Below are positions 45,419 through 57,975 of a stretch of 64,000 bases of DNA, piece after piece. The DNA is from Coprinus comatus (lineage: Eukaryota; Basidiomycota; Agaricomycetes; Agaricales; Agaricaceae). The stretch's first letter is position 1. Every line of letters starts with the position of its first letter. A model generated the notes under the pieces. The model was not told where the DNA came from. It saw only the letters and a program-made list of their open reading frames with translations, and made no database searches. The stretch is from contig JAWPGT010000001.1 in NCBI GenBank assembly GCA_034638255.1, positions 868,001-932,000 on the forward strand, given 5' to 3'. A program made the translations under genes and the position numbers.

Positions 45419-45758
45419 ATTGTGAGGTGAGCAATAATGAAAGGGCGGACAACGATGGTCCCTTGAGGATGCCTTGAGGCACACGTGATGACTCTACTCG
45501 TTGCCAACACGGTCAAAAACGAGGCAGATAAAGCCTATCTAATCATGCACTCAGCGCTCGATCTCAACTGGGTAACGCACTGAGAATAGGAGCCTATTAT
45601 CTTACAAATGCATATAAAACGCTCGATCTGGGTTAGGACCATGCGCAAGTCCAGAGCAGAAGTATCAAGTTTTCAGGTTGGTGAAGTATATTATAGCGCA
45701 TGAAGGAAGAACAGAAAGCAAATGACAGCTCGACTTAATACAGAACTGCAAATCGTCT
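45419..45758. other. Gap between GT8 copy 2 and RPS28, no gene seen
   Basis: The 340-bp interval should hold the GT8 promoter and the RPS28 3' UTR. No frame with family similarity was found on either strand. Confidence 0.5.
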
Positions 45759-46129
45759 TCAGCGGAGACGGCTGTTTTCATAGGTATCAGAAAAAATTGG
45801 GTTGTACAACCACTAGGTGCAACTCACCGAGCTTCACGCTCACTCTCAAGGAGAGCAAGGATGTCCTCCTCCCGAACAGGCCCCTTGACGTTACGGATGA
45901 TAGTCCTAGAGGTATCATCCATGAACTCAACACGGACTTGGGTAACACCACCACGGGAACCAGTCCGTCCGAGAACCTATAATCAAATTTTGAGCAACCT
46001 ATTTACACATTGTGTCTAGATGGATGCTTTGAACCTTGATGACTTTTGCGAGCTTGACGGGGGCTTTTGAAGAATCCTGTACAAAATGTAAGTACCTAAG
46101 TCGGACTGTTCTTAAACCATGCTTACCAT
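45759..46129 (-). CDS. RPS28: Small-subunit ribosomal protein eS28
   Basis: A 40S ribosomal protein of 68 residues built from four tiny exons; it is too interrupted to appear as one long reading frame. Exon 1 carries only the start codon ATG (46127-46129), exon 2 (46035-46076) encodes [14 protein letters not shown], exon 3 (45828-45976) encodes [20 protein letters not shown] through [10 protein letters not shown], and exon 4 (45759-45771) supplies RLR and TGA. Introns are 45772-45827, 45977-46034 and 46077-46126, all GT-AG. The motif [20 protein letters not shown] and the C-terminus EREARRLR are nearly identical to animal and plant eS28, so identity is secure. Expected high expression would need efficient splicing of the start-codon intron. 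Confidence 0.97.
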
Positions 46130-46331
46130 TGTGTCGAGAGGCTTGAAGACGGATGGTGAAGTTCTGTTGATCTAACTAGCAATAGAGTTTGGGAAGCTGG
46201 AACATTCAAGCTCCGATTAAAACACGGAATTTGCCAGTAATGTTGGTTATTTTTAAATATATTATTGCATTATGTGGGGAGGTAGATTAGCATAACAAAC
46301 TGGTCTATCGAAATTATCGATTAAACCTCTA

Positions 46332-47823
46332 TCAAGGAGACACGTTTAGTTTCGATGATATATTCCCCGAGGATACAATGTGTTTTGCTTGTCGTTCACC
46401 AGCCCCACCTCGTAACACATTCTCAATGAAGTATTCACCAGCCTAATCATAGGGTTTTAATCATCCGAAGGGGCAGAAAATAGTTATCATACTGACCTTG
46501 TAACTGCTCCTGACTAATGGCCCACTTGCAACATACAAAAAACCCATATCCTCCGCCACTTGCTTCCATCTATCGAACTCTGCGGGTTCAACATACCGAT
46601 CGACTTTCATATGTCGCTTGGTGGGGCGCATGTATTGACCAAAGGTAACGACATCAACATTGACCTCACGAAGTTCTGCAAAGTTTTATTTCGGCGTCAG
46701 TGAAGTGTGAATTTGTAAGATGAAAAATATGAACCTCTCAGTGCGTTCTTGACCTGGTCCTCAGTTTCACCGACTCCAAGCATGATACTAGTTTTTGTTA
46801 CGCGCACACCTTCATTCTTGGCTTGTTCCAAGACACGCAGACTTTGACGGAAGGTAGCCCTTCGGTCGCGGACAAACGGGGTGAGTTCTTCTACCGTCTC
46901 GATGTTATGAGCATAGACGTCAAGCCCCGATTTTGCAACAAGTGAAACGAGTTCAAGGTTTCCTGCAAAATCGCCAGTCAAAGCTTCGACGAGAATATGA
47001 GGTGCCCTGGGCTTTGGTGAGAAGAAGACTTCAGTTCTTTATCTTTAAACGTACTTTTGTTTAATTTTCCGAATGGTTTCTGCGAAATGGTGTGCACCAC
47101 CATCAGCGAGATCTATAAATTCTTATCAATACAAGGGGTAGGGACAGGGACAAGGACAAGGTGAAGGTTTTACCATCACGATCTACACTCGTGAGTACAA
47201 TGTAGCCTAATCCCCACCGGCTGATAGCTTCCGCGGTATTCTCTGGTTCGTGAGGGTCTAATGGAGGAGGCGTTCTTGACGTTTTGACAGCACAAAAGCG
47301 GCAGCCCCTGGTGCATGTATCGCCCATTAACTATTAGTTAAAGAAAGTGTTAATGATGGTTGGAAGACATAAGAAATAACTGTACCATGATAGTCGCTGT
47401 CGCCTTGCTCCGATTCTCTGCATCAGTCGCTCCAGGACTACCACCCCAGCAGTCGCCGATGTTCGGGCACCTCGCTTCTTCGCAAACAGTATGTAGCTTT
47501 AGACCTCTCAGGTCCTTTTTTATTTTACCAAAAGAACCGCCAGCAGGAATGGACGTCTTCAGATACGAAGGCAGTCTGGGACTGAGAAAATACGTTCAGT
47601 ACAAGACACCACTTTAGGCAGGGAGTACAGACACTTTGGTATTTCCGAGTACTACACGCTCAGGCATATTGTCCGTGATGAAGTCATCCAAAGTTGGTCC
47701 GTTGGCAAGGTCTGCGCTGAAGTTGGACTTTGGTGTTGCCGAAGAGGAAGGTGTGGCAGTTGTGGCGAAGAGCCGAGCTCCGCGAGACACACTTCTTTGG
47801 GCTGTACGCAATGTGGCAGACAT
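46332..47823 (-). CDS. LIP5: Mitochondrial lipoyl synthase (radical SAM)
   Basis: Inserts sulfurs into protein-bound octanoyl groups to make lipoate on PDH, KGDH and glycine cleavage H proteins. ATG 47823 gives [20 protein letters not shown], a mitochondrial presequence. The auxiliary cluster motif is [15 protein letters not shown] (Cys-X4-Cys-X5-Cys) and the radical SAM motif is [13 protein letters not shown] (Cys-X3-Cys-X2-Cys). Other conserved pieces are [85 protein letters not shown] and the C-terminal RSSYKAGEYF. TGA 46332-46334. About eight short exons; roughly 390 residues. Its start lies 147 bp from the divergent CMC1 start. Confidence 0.96.
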
Positions 47824-47970
47824 CCCGAGAGGCTGAGGGTGACTTTGAGGATAAAGAGCGACATAACTCGGGTTACCAAATTGGTATGTACATATGTACG
47901 CGAATTTATACAATGATTCCTGTTTTTGTGTTTGGTTCTCATTGCACACACCCAATTTCAGTTTTTTGCA

Positions 47971-48354
47971 ATGAACGCATTGTCACGACGTGAAGAGGAG
48001 ACGCTTTTGAAGACGACCAAAGCACGCGCCCTCAAAGAATGCGATCCTGTGGTCAAAGGTGCGAACAACTAACTTCCCGGCTGAACCATTTTCCGAAAAC
48101 TTTTACACAGAATTTGCGCAATGTGCATCCGGGCGCACGGTATCTGTAGCATGGGCTTGTAAAGATAAACTGAAGGTAGTACAAGACTGTATGATTCAAT
48201 TGTGAGTAAACCACTGATTGTATTACGACGTCAGAGGCTTACCTGCGTTAGCACTGGGCCAGAGCCCATGGAAAATGTGCGAAAAGAATATCTGCGGCTG
48301 CGGAATCAACAGCGAGAAGAACAGCAGCGAGAAACAGGGGCATCCCCTTCATAA
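47971..48354 (+). CDS. CMC1: CMC1, twin CX9C mitochondrial COX assembly protein
   Basis: Cmc1 of the intermembrane space stabilises Cox1 during complex IV assembly. ATG 47971 gives MNALSRREEETLLKTTKARA, then LKECDPVVKEFAQCASGRTV and WACKDKLKVVQDCM. Both Cys pairs have the exact CX9C spacing (C-DPVVKEFAQ-C and C-KDKLKVVQD-C), which form disulfides via Mia40. After an intron (donor TT|gtgagt), TGPEPMENVRKEYLRLRNQQ and REEQQRETGASPS end at TAA 48352-48354. Residues ASGRTVSVAWAC and the EYLRLRN motif are diagnostic for Cmc1. About 85-90 residues, which fits the family. Confidence 0.92.
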
Positions 48355-48483
48355 GGGCTTGCAATTCTCATGCATACTGCTTCTTATGCAGACTTGTTGG
48401 AAATCAGCCTAAGAATAATAATAATAATAGCATTGGATCAAAGCAATTTGAATAGGGTGGCCATAATCTACAATCGTATGTAC

Positions 48484-49543
48484 TTATTTTTTACCATTTA
48501 CCGCGATCCACTGGGCCTTGGCTCCCAAAAGCGACGATGTCAAACTAGATGATCTATGTCAGTATTGCAAATAACGCTACAAGAATTCCATACCCGAGAA
48601 GACCCAAAGTTCCCTCATTGATATTCACGATTCCAGCACCGGTGGCGGGTATCCAGACATCACACAAATCAATGGTAAGTTGTTTACGAGTAGCTTCGCG
48701 GGCGCTGGAAGAGGGATGAGTTGTGGGGTAATACCGGGGTCGTATAGAACTTACGCAGCAACGGCACGCAGTTTCGTTTCACGGGCAGCTTCCTCACCCA
48801 AATCCTTCTCGCCCCATGGTGCAGCAGCCTTCAAAATCTTCTGCTCGTTTTTAAGTCTTACGGTCTAATGTTATTCGTCACTTCATGAGAGTGTCCATGG
48901 TAATAAGAGGGTGAAGCTTGCCTTGAGAGCAGCATTGATGATGCTGAATGCAATTCCAGCAAACCAGAACTGGAAGGACCGCTTGGAGATCTTCTTAACA
49001 GCCTCGGGCTCAAATTTAATGAATTTGATGGCATTTGCCTTATCCACACGGCATTTATTATATTTAATTTAAGGGATGAAGGACACTTACTCACCCAAAC
49101 CAAAACGTCATAGCTCAGATACCCAAAGTATGCAAGCTGCCTAGCGACAGTGAGAATGGTTTCTCCAGCAGGCCCTGTTGCTAGAGTTGCTTTTAAAGCA
49201 GCTTGCAAGTGCTCCAAAGGCTTCCCCAAACGCATCACTGAGGAGTGTAACATTAGTGTAGAGCATTTTTGAAGACAAAAGATGTGTACGTTTTCTGGCA
49301 GTGCCAAGGTGAGATTTCAAGCCTGCCCATCGGGCTGCCTCATCCTTGTTGCCTTGCCTAAGGAGGTGCCAGGTGTAAAACCGGGCAAAGTATTGAATGG
49401 CACGGTAAGCCTGTGCAAATTAGCGAAACAAGGAGAGGAACATAGGGGCCAATTACCTTGTCACGACCTAAAGTTGTCGCCCCATACTTTAGACCTTGAG
49501 TGACTGTTGGGTGAAGGATGACTTGGGAGGCAAGACTGGCCAT
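48484..49543 (-). CDS. PEX11: PEX11-type peroxisomal membrane elongation protein
   Basis: PEX11 promotes peroxisome membrane elongation and division. ATG 49543 gives MASLASQVILHPTVTQGLKY and GATTLGRDK; next come AYRAIQYFARFYTWHLLRQG, MRLGKPLEHLQAALKATLAT (the family GRLGxPxExLQ-type helix), ARQLAYFGYLSYDVLVW and KISKRSFQFWFAGIAFSIIN. The C-terminus runs LRKQLTIDLCDVWIPATGAG, NINEGTLGLLG and GLTSSLLGAKAQWIAVNGKK, ending at TAA 48484-48486; LGLLGxxTSxxGxxxxW is characteristic. Several short introns. About 240-250 residues, usual for PEX11. Confidence 0.92.
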
Positions 49544-50222
49544 TGTATACACTGTGCTGGTGCTCGTCAGTCGAAAAGAGATTCAGGTTTTATCTCCACC
49601 AGTCTAGTCCCGAATACCCGGTCTTGACACGTGATTGCGGCAGGATGCTGTTGGAACGAGGGGTTGGAATACATTCATGTTGTATTCATGCATTGGTTAT
49701 AAAATTAAAGTAATGACATCTACGTAGGATGGCAAGATTCATATGTTCGGAACGAATCACTACCGGATATCATAGAATACATCAAACCTTTTACATTACA
49801 TAAAGAAAACAAGGACTCTTCATGGTGGCTTGCAAGCCAGGTGGTATCCACTACACCTAACTAAGTCTGAAGTGGTGTTGTTGTTTTGCAATGCCAAAGT
49901 TTCTGGCACATTCAGCGGGAGAAATCGGACGGCTTTTGCCGTCAGAGCACCTTTAGTCGGTGATGCGAGGGAACCCTTCTCTCCAACTTAATACGGGGAA
50001 TATTGCACCTCCCTACATAGAACTTTTAACACCTACGTCTCGTCCTTTTCCCATCTGCCATGTATTCCACCGCCGCTATCCGCTTTCCCCGTCAAGTGAG
50101 AATCACAAGCTAACCTTTCTATTCCCTATCCCACGTGATGCTAATTGGCGTAGTTGTTCTCCATTTCTAGACACACATATGGCGTCCTGAGATCCAGGCC
50201 CTTTTCATCTTCTGTTTCTCTC
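49544..50222. other. Divergent region between PEX11 and fumarase
   Basis: This 679-bp interval contains the PEX11 promoter and the fumarase leader. It also contains a short open stretch at 50060-50095 that may be an alternative first exon of fumarase, listed separately. Confidence 0.6.
50060..50095 (+). other. Candidate alternative first exon of fumarase (mitochondrial presequence)
   Basis: ATG 50060 begins MYSTAAIRFPRQ and is followed at once by a good donor, CAA|gtgaga. Joined to the fumarase exon at 50275 it is in phase, giving [20 protein letters not shown]. The peptide has no acidic residues and two Arg, as expected of a short mitochondrial signal. Including the normal ATG exon between them would break the frame, so this exon would have to skip it. 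This is an inference from phase and composition only. Confidence 0.35.
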
Positions 50223-52210
50223 ATGGTGAGCTTCTGAGCGTTTTACAATGTTAATTATATTAACACCCAGATAGTCCCAAAATTTCCGTATAGAGCAGGA
50301 TACCTTCGGTGAACTTCGAGTTCCTGCAGACCGTTATTGGGGTGCTCAAACACAACGGTAAGTGCTCCCTATTTATACATGCATACTCAGGGACAGATTG
50401 GTTTAATCTACGGTTAGATCACTTCAAAACTTTAATATTGGGGGGCCTACAGAGCGTCTACCACCTCCTCTGATCAAGGCTTTTGGCGTCATCAAGAAGG
50501 CCGCTGCCATCGTTAATATTGAATATGGGTTGGACCCCAAAGTAAGCCAGGCTATTCAACGTGCCGCCGACGACGTAAGGGTGTTTTCAAATGATATATT
50601 TCGATGCTAAATTCACAAATTTTCTAGGTCATCTCCGGAAAATTAGTAGATCATTTCCCCCTCGTAGTATTTCAAACTGGTAGCGGCACACAGAGTAACA
50701 TGAATGCCAATGAGGTAGCGTTCTTCATAAATATACATATTGCGTCTCTTAACCGGGCCTCGAGGTTATTTCCAACAGGGCTATTGAACTGTTAGGTGGA
50801 GAATTGGGATCTAAGAAACCTATTCATCCCAACGACCATGTCAATAGAAGTCAAAGTAGCAACGACACGTAAGTCAATTATGAGCTCGGGTCGTGGGTTT
50901 GAACTTAATCTGGGTGTCATAGTTTCCCTACAGCAATGCATATTTCTGCAGTCACAGAACTCCACCACTCCTTGATTCCTGCCCTCAAGTATTTACGAGA
51001 TGCCCTTGACGCAAAGGCCAAAGCTTTCGCTAATATCATTAAAATTGGTCGTACTCACTTGCAGGTCTGTCTCGATGGGAAAAGCATCGACGCAGGAATT
51101 AATATATTGTTTTCAGGATGCTACCCCGTTGACTTTAGGTCAAGAATTCGGCGGATATGTGCAGCAAATTTCCAACGGCATTGAACGTATAGAAGCTACC
51201 CTTCCTAGATTGAGCATGCTGGCTCAAGGTGGTACTGCTGTGGGAACGGTATGTATTTACATCCCATTGCAATTTAGTATGTTAAAGAATTTTGTTATAG
51301 GGGCTTAATACCAAAAAGGGATTCGATGTCAAGTTTGCTGCCGAAGTCTCTAAATTAACCGGAATTGAATTTAAGACTGCCCCAAACAAGGTACGCAATG
51401 AGACGACAGCTACGACATAATGTGCTGACCCTGTGTAGTTTGAAGCGTTAGCTAGTCATGATGCCCTTGTCGAGGCACATGGTGCTCTCAATGTGCTTGC
51501 ATGCTCATTGATGAAGATTGCCAATGACATTCGATTCCTAGGCTCTGGCCCACGATGTGGTTTAGGCGAGTTGAACTTACCCGAGAACGAGCCTGGTAGC
51601 AGTATCATGCCTGGAAAAGTGAACCCGACTCAATGTGAAGCTTTGACGATGGTGGCTGCTCAAGTCATGGGTAATCAGACGACCGTTAGCGTTGCTGGAG
51701 CCAGTGGTCAATTTGAGGTTAGTTGCCTTGGTCTATACCACTTTCTGTTGAGTTGACCAACGATTGACTAGCTGAATGTGTTCAAACCCGTGATCATTAA
51801 GAACGTGCTCCAGAGTATCCGACTGATCAGTGATGGTAGGTGACAGATGGACTTCTGAACGGGACGAAGAACTAAATGATAATGTATGGCTAGGTGCCCG
51901 GTCGTTTACGGACCGTTGTGTTGTGGGCATTGAGGCCAACGAGAGGCGCATTAGCTCTCTACTGAACGAGTCATTGATGTTGGCAACAATTCTGAACAGC
52001 CACCTCGGCTACGATAGTGAGTAATGTGACAGGTGACAATGGGTAAATTGACCGACATATTGTTGTGCAGATGTTGCCAAGTGCGCAAAGAAGGCGCACA
52101 AGGAGGGCACTACGTTGAAGCAGGCGACTGTTGCACTTGGATTCTTGACACCTGAAGAGTTTGACGAGAAGGTGCGACCGGAGCTGATGTTGTATCCCGA
52201 CGAGGAGTAG
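50223..52210 (+). CDS. FUM1: Class II fumarase (fumarate hydratase)
   Basis: Interconverts fumarate and malate in the TCA cycle. The main start is ATG 50223-50225, followed by a 49-nt intron (50226-50274, donor ATG|gtgagc, acceptor gatag). The protein reads [88 protein letters not shown] residues (here [20 protein letters not shown]), and the class signature [20 protein letters not shown]. The C-terminus ends [20 protein letters not shown] and [16 protein letters not shown], stopping at TAG 52208-52210. About 460 residues and roughly ten introns. Without the alternative exon the product lacks a presequence, like the cytosolic form of yeast fumarase. Confidence 0.95.
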
Positions 52211-52476
52211 TATTAGTTTATGATAATTTCCATATGTGGATCATTTAAAACTGAGAAAGCGAAAATGAGGATAGAATGTTTGACTCTGCGTAGTGACTTT
52301 GTGCGTCTTTGGATCAGCCCACGCTGTCGCAGTGGACGCAGCCCTGTCTCTGAACGACTCAACGCCAGCCCTCCTTCCATTTTCGTCATCAACTCTTTCA
52401 GCCGCCTTTGCGCTGCTGTCGTGGCCTATCCGCCATCCCACGACCCTCCTTCCTTCTGCTCTTTCCTCTGCCCATC

Positions 52477-55400
52477 ATGTCTCTCAGTCGTATTCTCAAC
52501 AATGATTCAGCTCCTCAGAGCTCACGTATGTCCTCTCTGCGTTTATCTCTCTTTCTACTTACCATCACCTAACTCTTGTTCCCCCAGACATTGTCCCTTC
52601 ACCATCCTCGCGCCACCGCACATCCCCACCATATCACCCAGACACACTTCGCTCTCCAACAAACTTCAATCCCCAGCCAGGGCCGTTCCAATCACCACCC
52701 CGTGATTGGGATTCGTACTCGGGTGAATGGCCCCGCGAACAGGTTCCTACTAGTCACGAGGGTTCTCTCTATCAGAACCACCAAGGTCCCAGCTACATGC
52801 CTCCAGAGCCCATCCAGTCTTTCGCAGGGTTTCGCGAGCCAGAAACCGAGACGCTCACCCGCAAGCGCAGGAAAAATGCTAATGATGACCAAACTTATTC
52901 TGCTTCTGCCCCACGACGCGTAAGTTACCTCTTTTCGTCCTCCTGCCACACTCTTCATTGTTTCGGCATATAGGGGCCGCCTCGCAAGAGTTCTAAACGT
53001 GCAAAACAGCTACGTGAATCGTCACCCACTACAGACCTCAACCTGAACCCTTATGACGTACAACAATCCGGTGACGAGGAGCGTAAACCTGTTTCATCTG
53101 ATCTTGAAGATTGTCAGGAAATCTGGAAACGTGGTTTAGGTGACTATATTTCACAAACTGAGAGTCGCCACGACGAAATTGCCCAAGTCTATGAAAACTC
53201 TATGAAGGTATGTTATACACATGGTTGATATTCCATGAAACTCATCAATTGCCTAGGACCGTATAGCTATTGGTGCTCAGTGTCTATCCCGTCACTATGC
53301 TTCGAGAATTGCCCGTATTCCACCTTCACCACCTTCACCCCAAGCACGAATTCTATCCATTAATGACCTACAAGAGGATATGCCACCCTTGGAAAACGGC
53401 CATATGTTTAATGAACAGGGGCGACTCAGAGAGGAACGAAGGCGTCGCCTAGATGCTGAAGATGCTGCTGTTGAGTTTGAACGTTCCATATTCGAAGACA
53501 ACGGCTATCCTCTGGACGAACTATCTTCTACTCTAAGTAATATCAAGGGAAAGGCCAGGGAATCTGGCAAGCGTACTACATCGGTAGCAGATTCAGATTC
53601 AGGTAGCGATTTAGAGATACCCAGGAAAGGTGATTCGGGCACCCACGCGCACAAGAAACGCAGAATCGACAATGATGCTGCTAGCATTGCTGATGACATT
53701 GAGCGATCTCTTGATACTATACCCCCAATCAAATTCAAAGCTAAAAACAAGGGCAAACTAACACGCGATCCTAGCCCGGATAGTGTTTCGATTGTTAAAA
53801 CTGCTCGGAAGAAGGGTCCTAGAAAGAAACTTGGCCTCACCGCTGAACTTGAGGCAGAAATTGCTTCTCGCCCACCTTCTGTATCGGGAGATGTGACCCC
53901 TGCCGCATCTCGACCCACCTCTCCAGCACCAACAGTCTCTTCCGTGATATACGAACTCGACGAACAGATCCCGCCGTTGAAAAAAGCCAAGAAAGTTGAT
54001 GATGTTTCCATGATGAAACGTGTTAAATCTTTGGAGGAAGCACAACGAAAAGTTTGGACTAACATCGCTAAACGTGATGTGGCAAAGGTACGCAATATAA
54101 TACCAAACAGCCATCGCTTTTACATATCATTGTCCAGGTTTATCGCTATATGACATTGGGTTATCAAGCTCGACAAGCACAATTAGAGCGCACTGCTCGC
54201 ACTGCTTCAATTCAAGCTCGAAAACCATATACCAAAAATACTAAAGCTCAAAAGGATATTCAAACTAAGGCCAAACGATTGATGCGTGAGATGCAAGTTT
54301 TATGGAAAAAGAATGAGAAAGAGGAACGAGATGTACGGAAGCGTGAACAGAAAGAAGCTATGGACCGCTTGAAGGTTGAAGAAGAAAAGCGAGAGGCTGC
54401 CAGACAAGCTCGCAAACTCGAGTTCTTGATCAGTCAAACTGAACTTTACAGTCACTTCGTAGGAAGTAAGCTGAAAAGTGAGGTCTTGGTCTTCATTCCA
54501 TGACATATTTTTGATGTGAATCCTTTTAGCAATGGAACTCGAAGGAGATGGTGACCATTTGCCTGTGCCCGCAGGTGCTGATGTATCAGAAGTTGGTGAA
54601 CCAGGAAGCCTACCTGATATAAATTTCGATGATGGTTTGTTCTTTCCCGCACTAATGCATTTTAATGTAGCTAACCATTCCCACATTACCATTTTCTGCG
54701 CTGTAGAGGATCAGACCAACCTTCATCGTCATGCTCGAGCGAATGCCCAAGAGGCAATAGCACTTGCTAAACAACGAGCTGAGCAGTTCGATACACAAGT
54801 GGCACTGGAAAGGAAGACACAGGATGCTCACAAGTTCACAAATGACCATATACATTTCCAAGGTAGCGGAGATGAGGAAAAGCATTCTGGTGCACCTCTA
54901 GATCGTAAGTTGAAATCTGTCTTCCCTTTGCTTTCCGTTTATTTATTTTTCCTGTAGTTGACTCCGACGAACTTAACTTCCAAAACCCAACTTCACTGAG
55001 CAACGACTTGACGATCGGTCAACCCAAGATGCTGATGGCTCAGCTTAAGGAGTATCAATTAAAGGGATTGAATTGGCTCGCAACGCTATACGAGCAAGGC
55101 ATCAATGGTATTCTTGCAGATGAAATGGGTCTCGGAAAGGTATGTATCCCTTGGCTCCGTTTTTGCATCAGTTAATTAATTACATTACGCGCAGACCGTA
55201 CAATCTATTTCCTTATTGGCTTATCTTGCGGAAACACACGACATTTGGGGGCCTTTTCTCGTTGTTGCTCCCGCTTCCACCTTACATAACTGGCAGCAAG
55301 AAATTACGCGATTTGTACCCAAATTAAAAGCACTTCCATACTGGGGTAATGTCAAAGACCGAATGACATTACGGAAATTTTGGAGTAAGAAGGAGATCAG

Positions 55401-57975
55401 CTATGATCAAGATGCTCCTTTCCATGTACTTATCACTAGTTATCAATTGGTCTGTTTTCTCTTCTTCCTTAACCAACCGTAAAAACCTATATTGCCAACA
55501 GATCACTCAAGATCAGCAATATTTCCAACGCGTCAAGTGGCAATACATGGTTCTCGATGAAGCACAAAATATCAAAAATTCTTCCAGCGTTCGATGGAAA
55601 ACACTTCTGGGTTTCCAATGCCGAAACCGACTTTTACTAACAGGTACACCCATTCAGAACTCTATGCAAGGTCAGTTTCTGGTCTTTGCCGCTCAAATTT
55701 CTTATTCAACATTCACAGAGCTATGGGCACTGCTACATTTTATCATGCCGAGTTTGTTTGACTCTCATGATGAATTTAATGAGTGGTTTTCCAAAGACAT
55801 AGAAAACGCAGCAGAAAATAAAGGTAGTAAACTTAATGAACATCAATTGCGACGACTACATATGATTCTCAAACCATTCATGCTCCGGCGCGTGAAGCGT
55901 CACGTACAAAATGAACTCAGCGAGAAGGTAATCACCGCTTGTTTAAGTGACACAGCGTTCACCAACCATGCTTTTTAGATTGAAAAAGACATATATGTGG
56001 ATATGAGCGCTAGGCAGCGTGCTCTATATTCCGCACTACTTGCCAACGTCTCCATCACGGACCTTTTAGAGAAAGCAACCAACATTGGTGATGCAGACTC
56101 AGCCAGGTCCCTGATGAATCTTGTTATGCAATTTAGAAAGGTTTGTAACCACCCAGAGCTATTTGAACGCGCGGATGTTGTTGCTCCGTTCTCATTTTCT
56201 CGGTTCGGTCAATCCGGAAACCTTGCCAGAGAAGGGGAATTTATAGACCTCCCTTACTCTGTGAGGAATCCAATCGAGGTCACAGTTCCTAAACTGTTCT
56301 ATCAAGACGGTGGCTTCCTTGATATTCCATGCGAAACATTTGGATCAACTCGTCACACTAGTGTTCACACTAAGTTGTGTAATATATGGGCAGCCGATTG
56401 GATGCATAGTTCTGCGCAAGAAACCGGTTTGTACATGGATCAAATTTATCCTAATAATTACTCAATGTTTTTATTAGACAACCCTTTCTCATTCCTGCGC
56501 TTCGTCGATCTTTCTCCGGGGGAAACCCACGCTTTGCACATCGCACCTCTCTTCAAGAGAGCTCTATTGGCTGTTAAAGAAGAAGTATATATACGCGAAA
56601 TCGCATCCTACGCCTTTGATTCAACTTTCGCTGCTCATTCCAATCGAAATCTTCGCATCTTACCTCGGCCAACCTTCCTCGGCTTGGACAAACCAAAAGA
56701 CCTGCCCGCTTTACATGAAATCTCCCAGACTACATGGAATGAAACATGCTTATCCCGTCTTGCTTTGCAATGGTTTGTACCTCCTGCTGTAGCGCCGCCG
56801 ATTTCAATGTACTGCTCCGACCGTTCTTTTCTCGAGAAACAACAACACCTACTTGACGCACCGATCGAGACACTAGCTTTCTACGGCCTGCCTTCGCGTT
56901 ATCGTGATTCGGGGAATGCGTTTACTGCCTACCAACAACTGGTTCCAGCCATCGCTCCCTCTGGGTTGGTATCTTCATCGCCAAGAGACCAGATTCCAGG
57001 ACCCAAAGTGCAAGTGCCAGAAGCTAAACGCCTCATTTATGATTCTGCCAAGTTGGCTCGTCTTGATTCTTTACTTCAGGAGCTGAAAGAGGGTGGCCAT
57101 CGTGTGCTAGTATATTTCCAGATGACGAGGATGATGGACCTAATGGAAGAATATCTGATCTATCGTCAATACAAGTATCTGCGATTGGATGGATCGTCAA
57201 AACTGGAGGATCGTCGAGACATGGTTATTGATTGGCAAACGAGGTACATTACAGAACAACGTAGTATGATATATGTTACTGATACATCTTTTAGGCCGGA
57301 TATATTCGTATTTCTCCTTAGTACACGTGCGGGTGGTTTGGGTATCAACCTCACAGCTGCTGATACAGTGGTATTCTACGATCACGATTGGAATCCGTCT
57401 AATGATGCCCAAGCTATGGATCGTGCCCACCGTCTCGGACAAACTCGCCAAGTGACAGTATATCGCCTCATTACGAGAGGGACGATTGATGAACGAATCG
57501 TCCAACTTGCACGGGTCAAGAAAGATGTAAGTAGTAGCAATCACCCAATTTTACCAGATTCTTCAACTCCTTTCTGTAGGTGCAGGATATTGTTGTGGGC
57601 AACAAAACCTTCCAAGACATGGCGAAACCAAGTGAAATCATGCAACTGTTACTGAATGATGAACAGCTAGCAAATCTAGACAGTTCGACGACAAAAAACC
57701 TATCGGTCAGTCAGCCTTCTGCAAAGGCAGCGGACGGTATGGTTCCTGATTTCTGGAATGAGGAGGGTGATGACTTTTTTGGACATTCAAATCCTGTCCC
57801 TACGAGCGAACAGAACGATGATGATTCTGGTACTATCGTAACTCAAAATACGAAGGGAAAGAAGCGAAAAACAGGTAACACTGTAGGACGCGGTCGGAAA
57901 CCTGGAACCAAGAAAAAGGATAACGTTGCAGCCTCAAGCATAACTATGGATCATGAGGCAGCTTCGAATTTCTAA
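52477..57975 (+). CDS. INO80: INO80, chromatin-remodelling ATPase
   Basis: Catalytic subunit of the INO80 complex, which slides nucleosomes. ATG 52477 gives [21 protein letters not shown] Ser/Pro-rich N-terminus is followed by the DBINO-type region ([60 protein letters not shown]). The Snf2 core has [40 protein letters not shown] (Walker A), [20 protein letters not shown] (DEAQ box) and [21 protein letters not shown] large insertion (about 55990-57060) separates the lobes, typical for INO80. The second lobe has [40 protein letters not shown] and [21 protein letters not shown] basic C-terminus ([20 protein letters not shown]) ends at TAA 57973-57975. Around 14 short introns. Confidence 0.96.

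Noticed and set aside
36669..47823. LAT1 and LIP5 as members of one lipoate gene cluster
   Set aside because: They are about 8 kb apart with many unrelated genes between, so proximity looks accidental.
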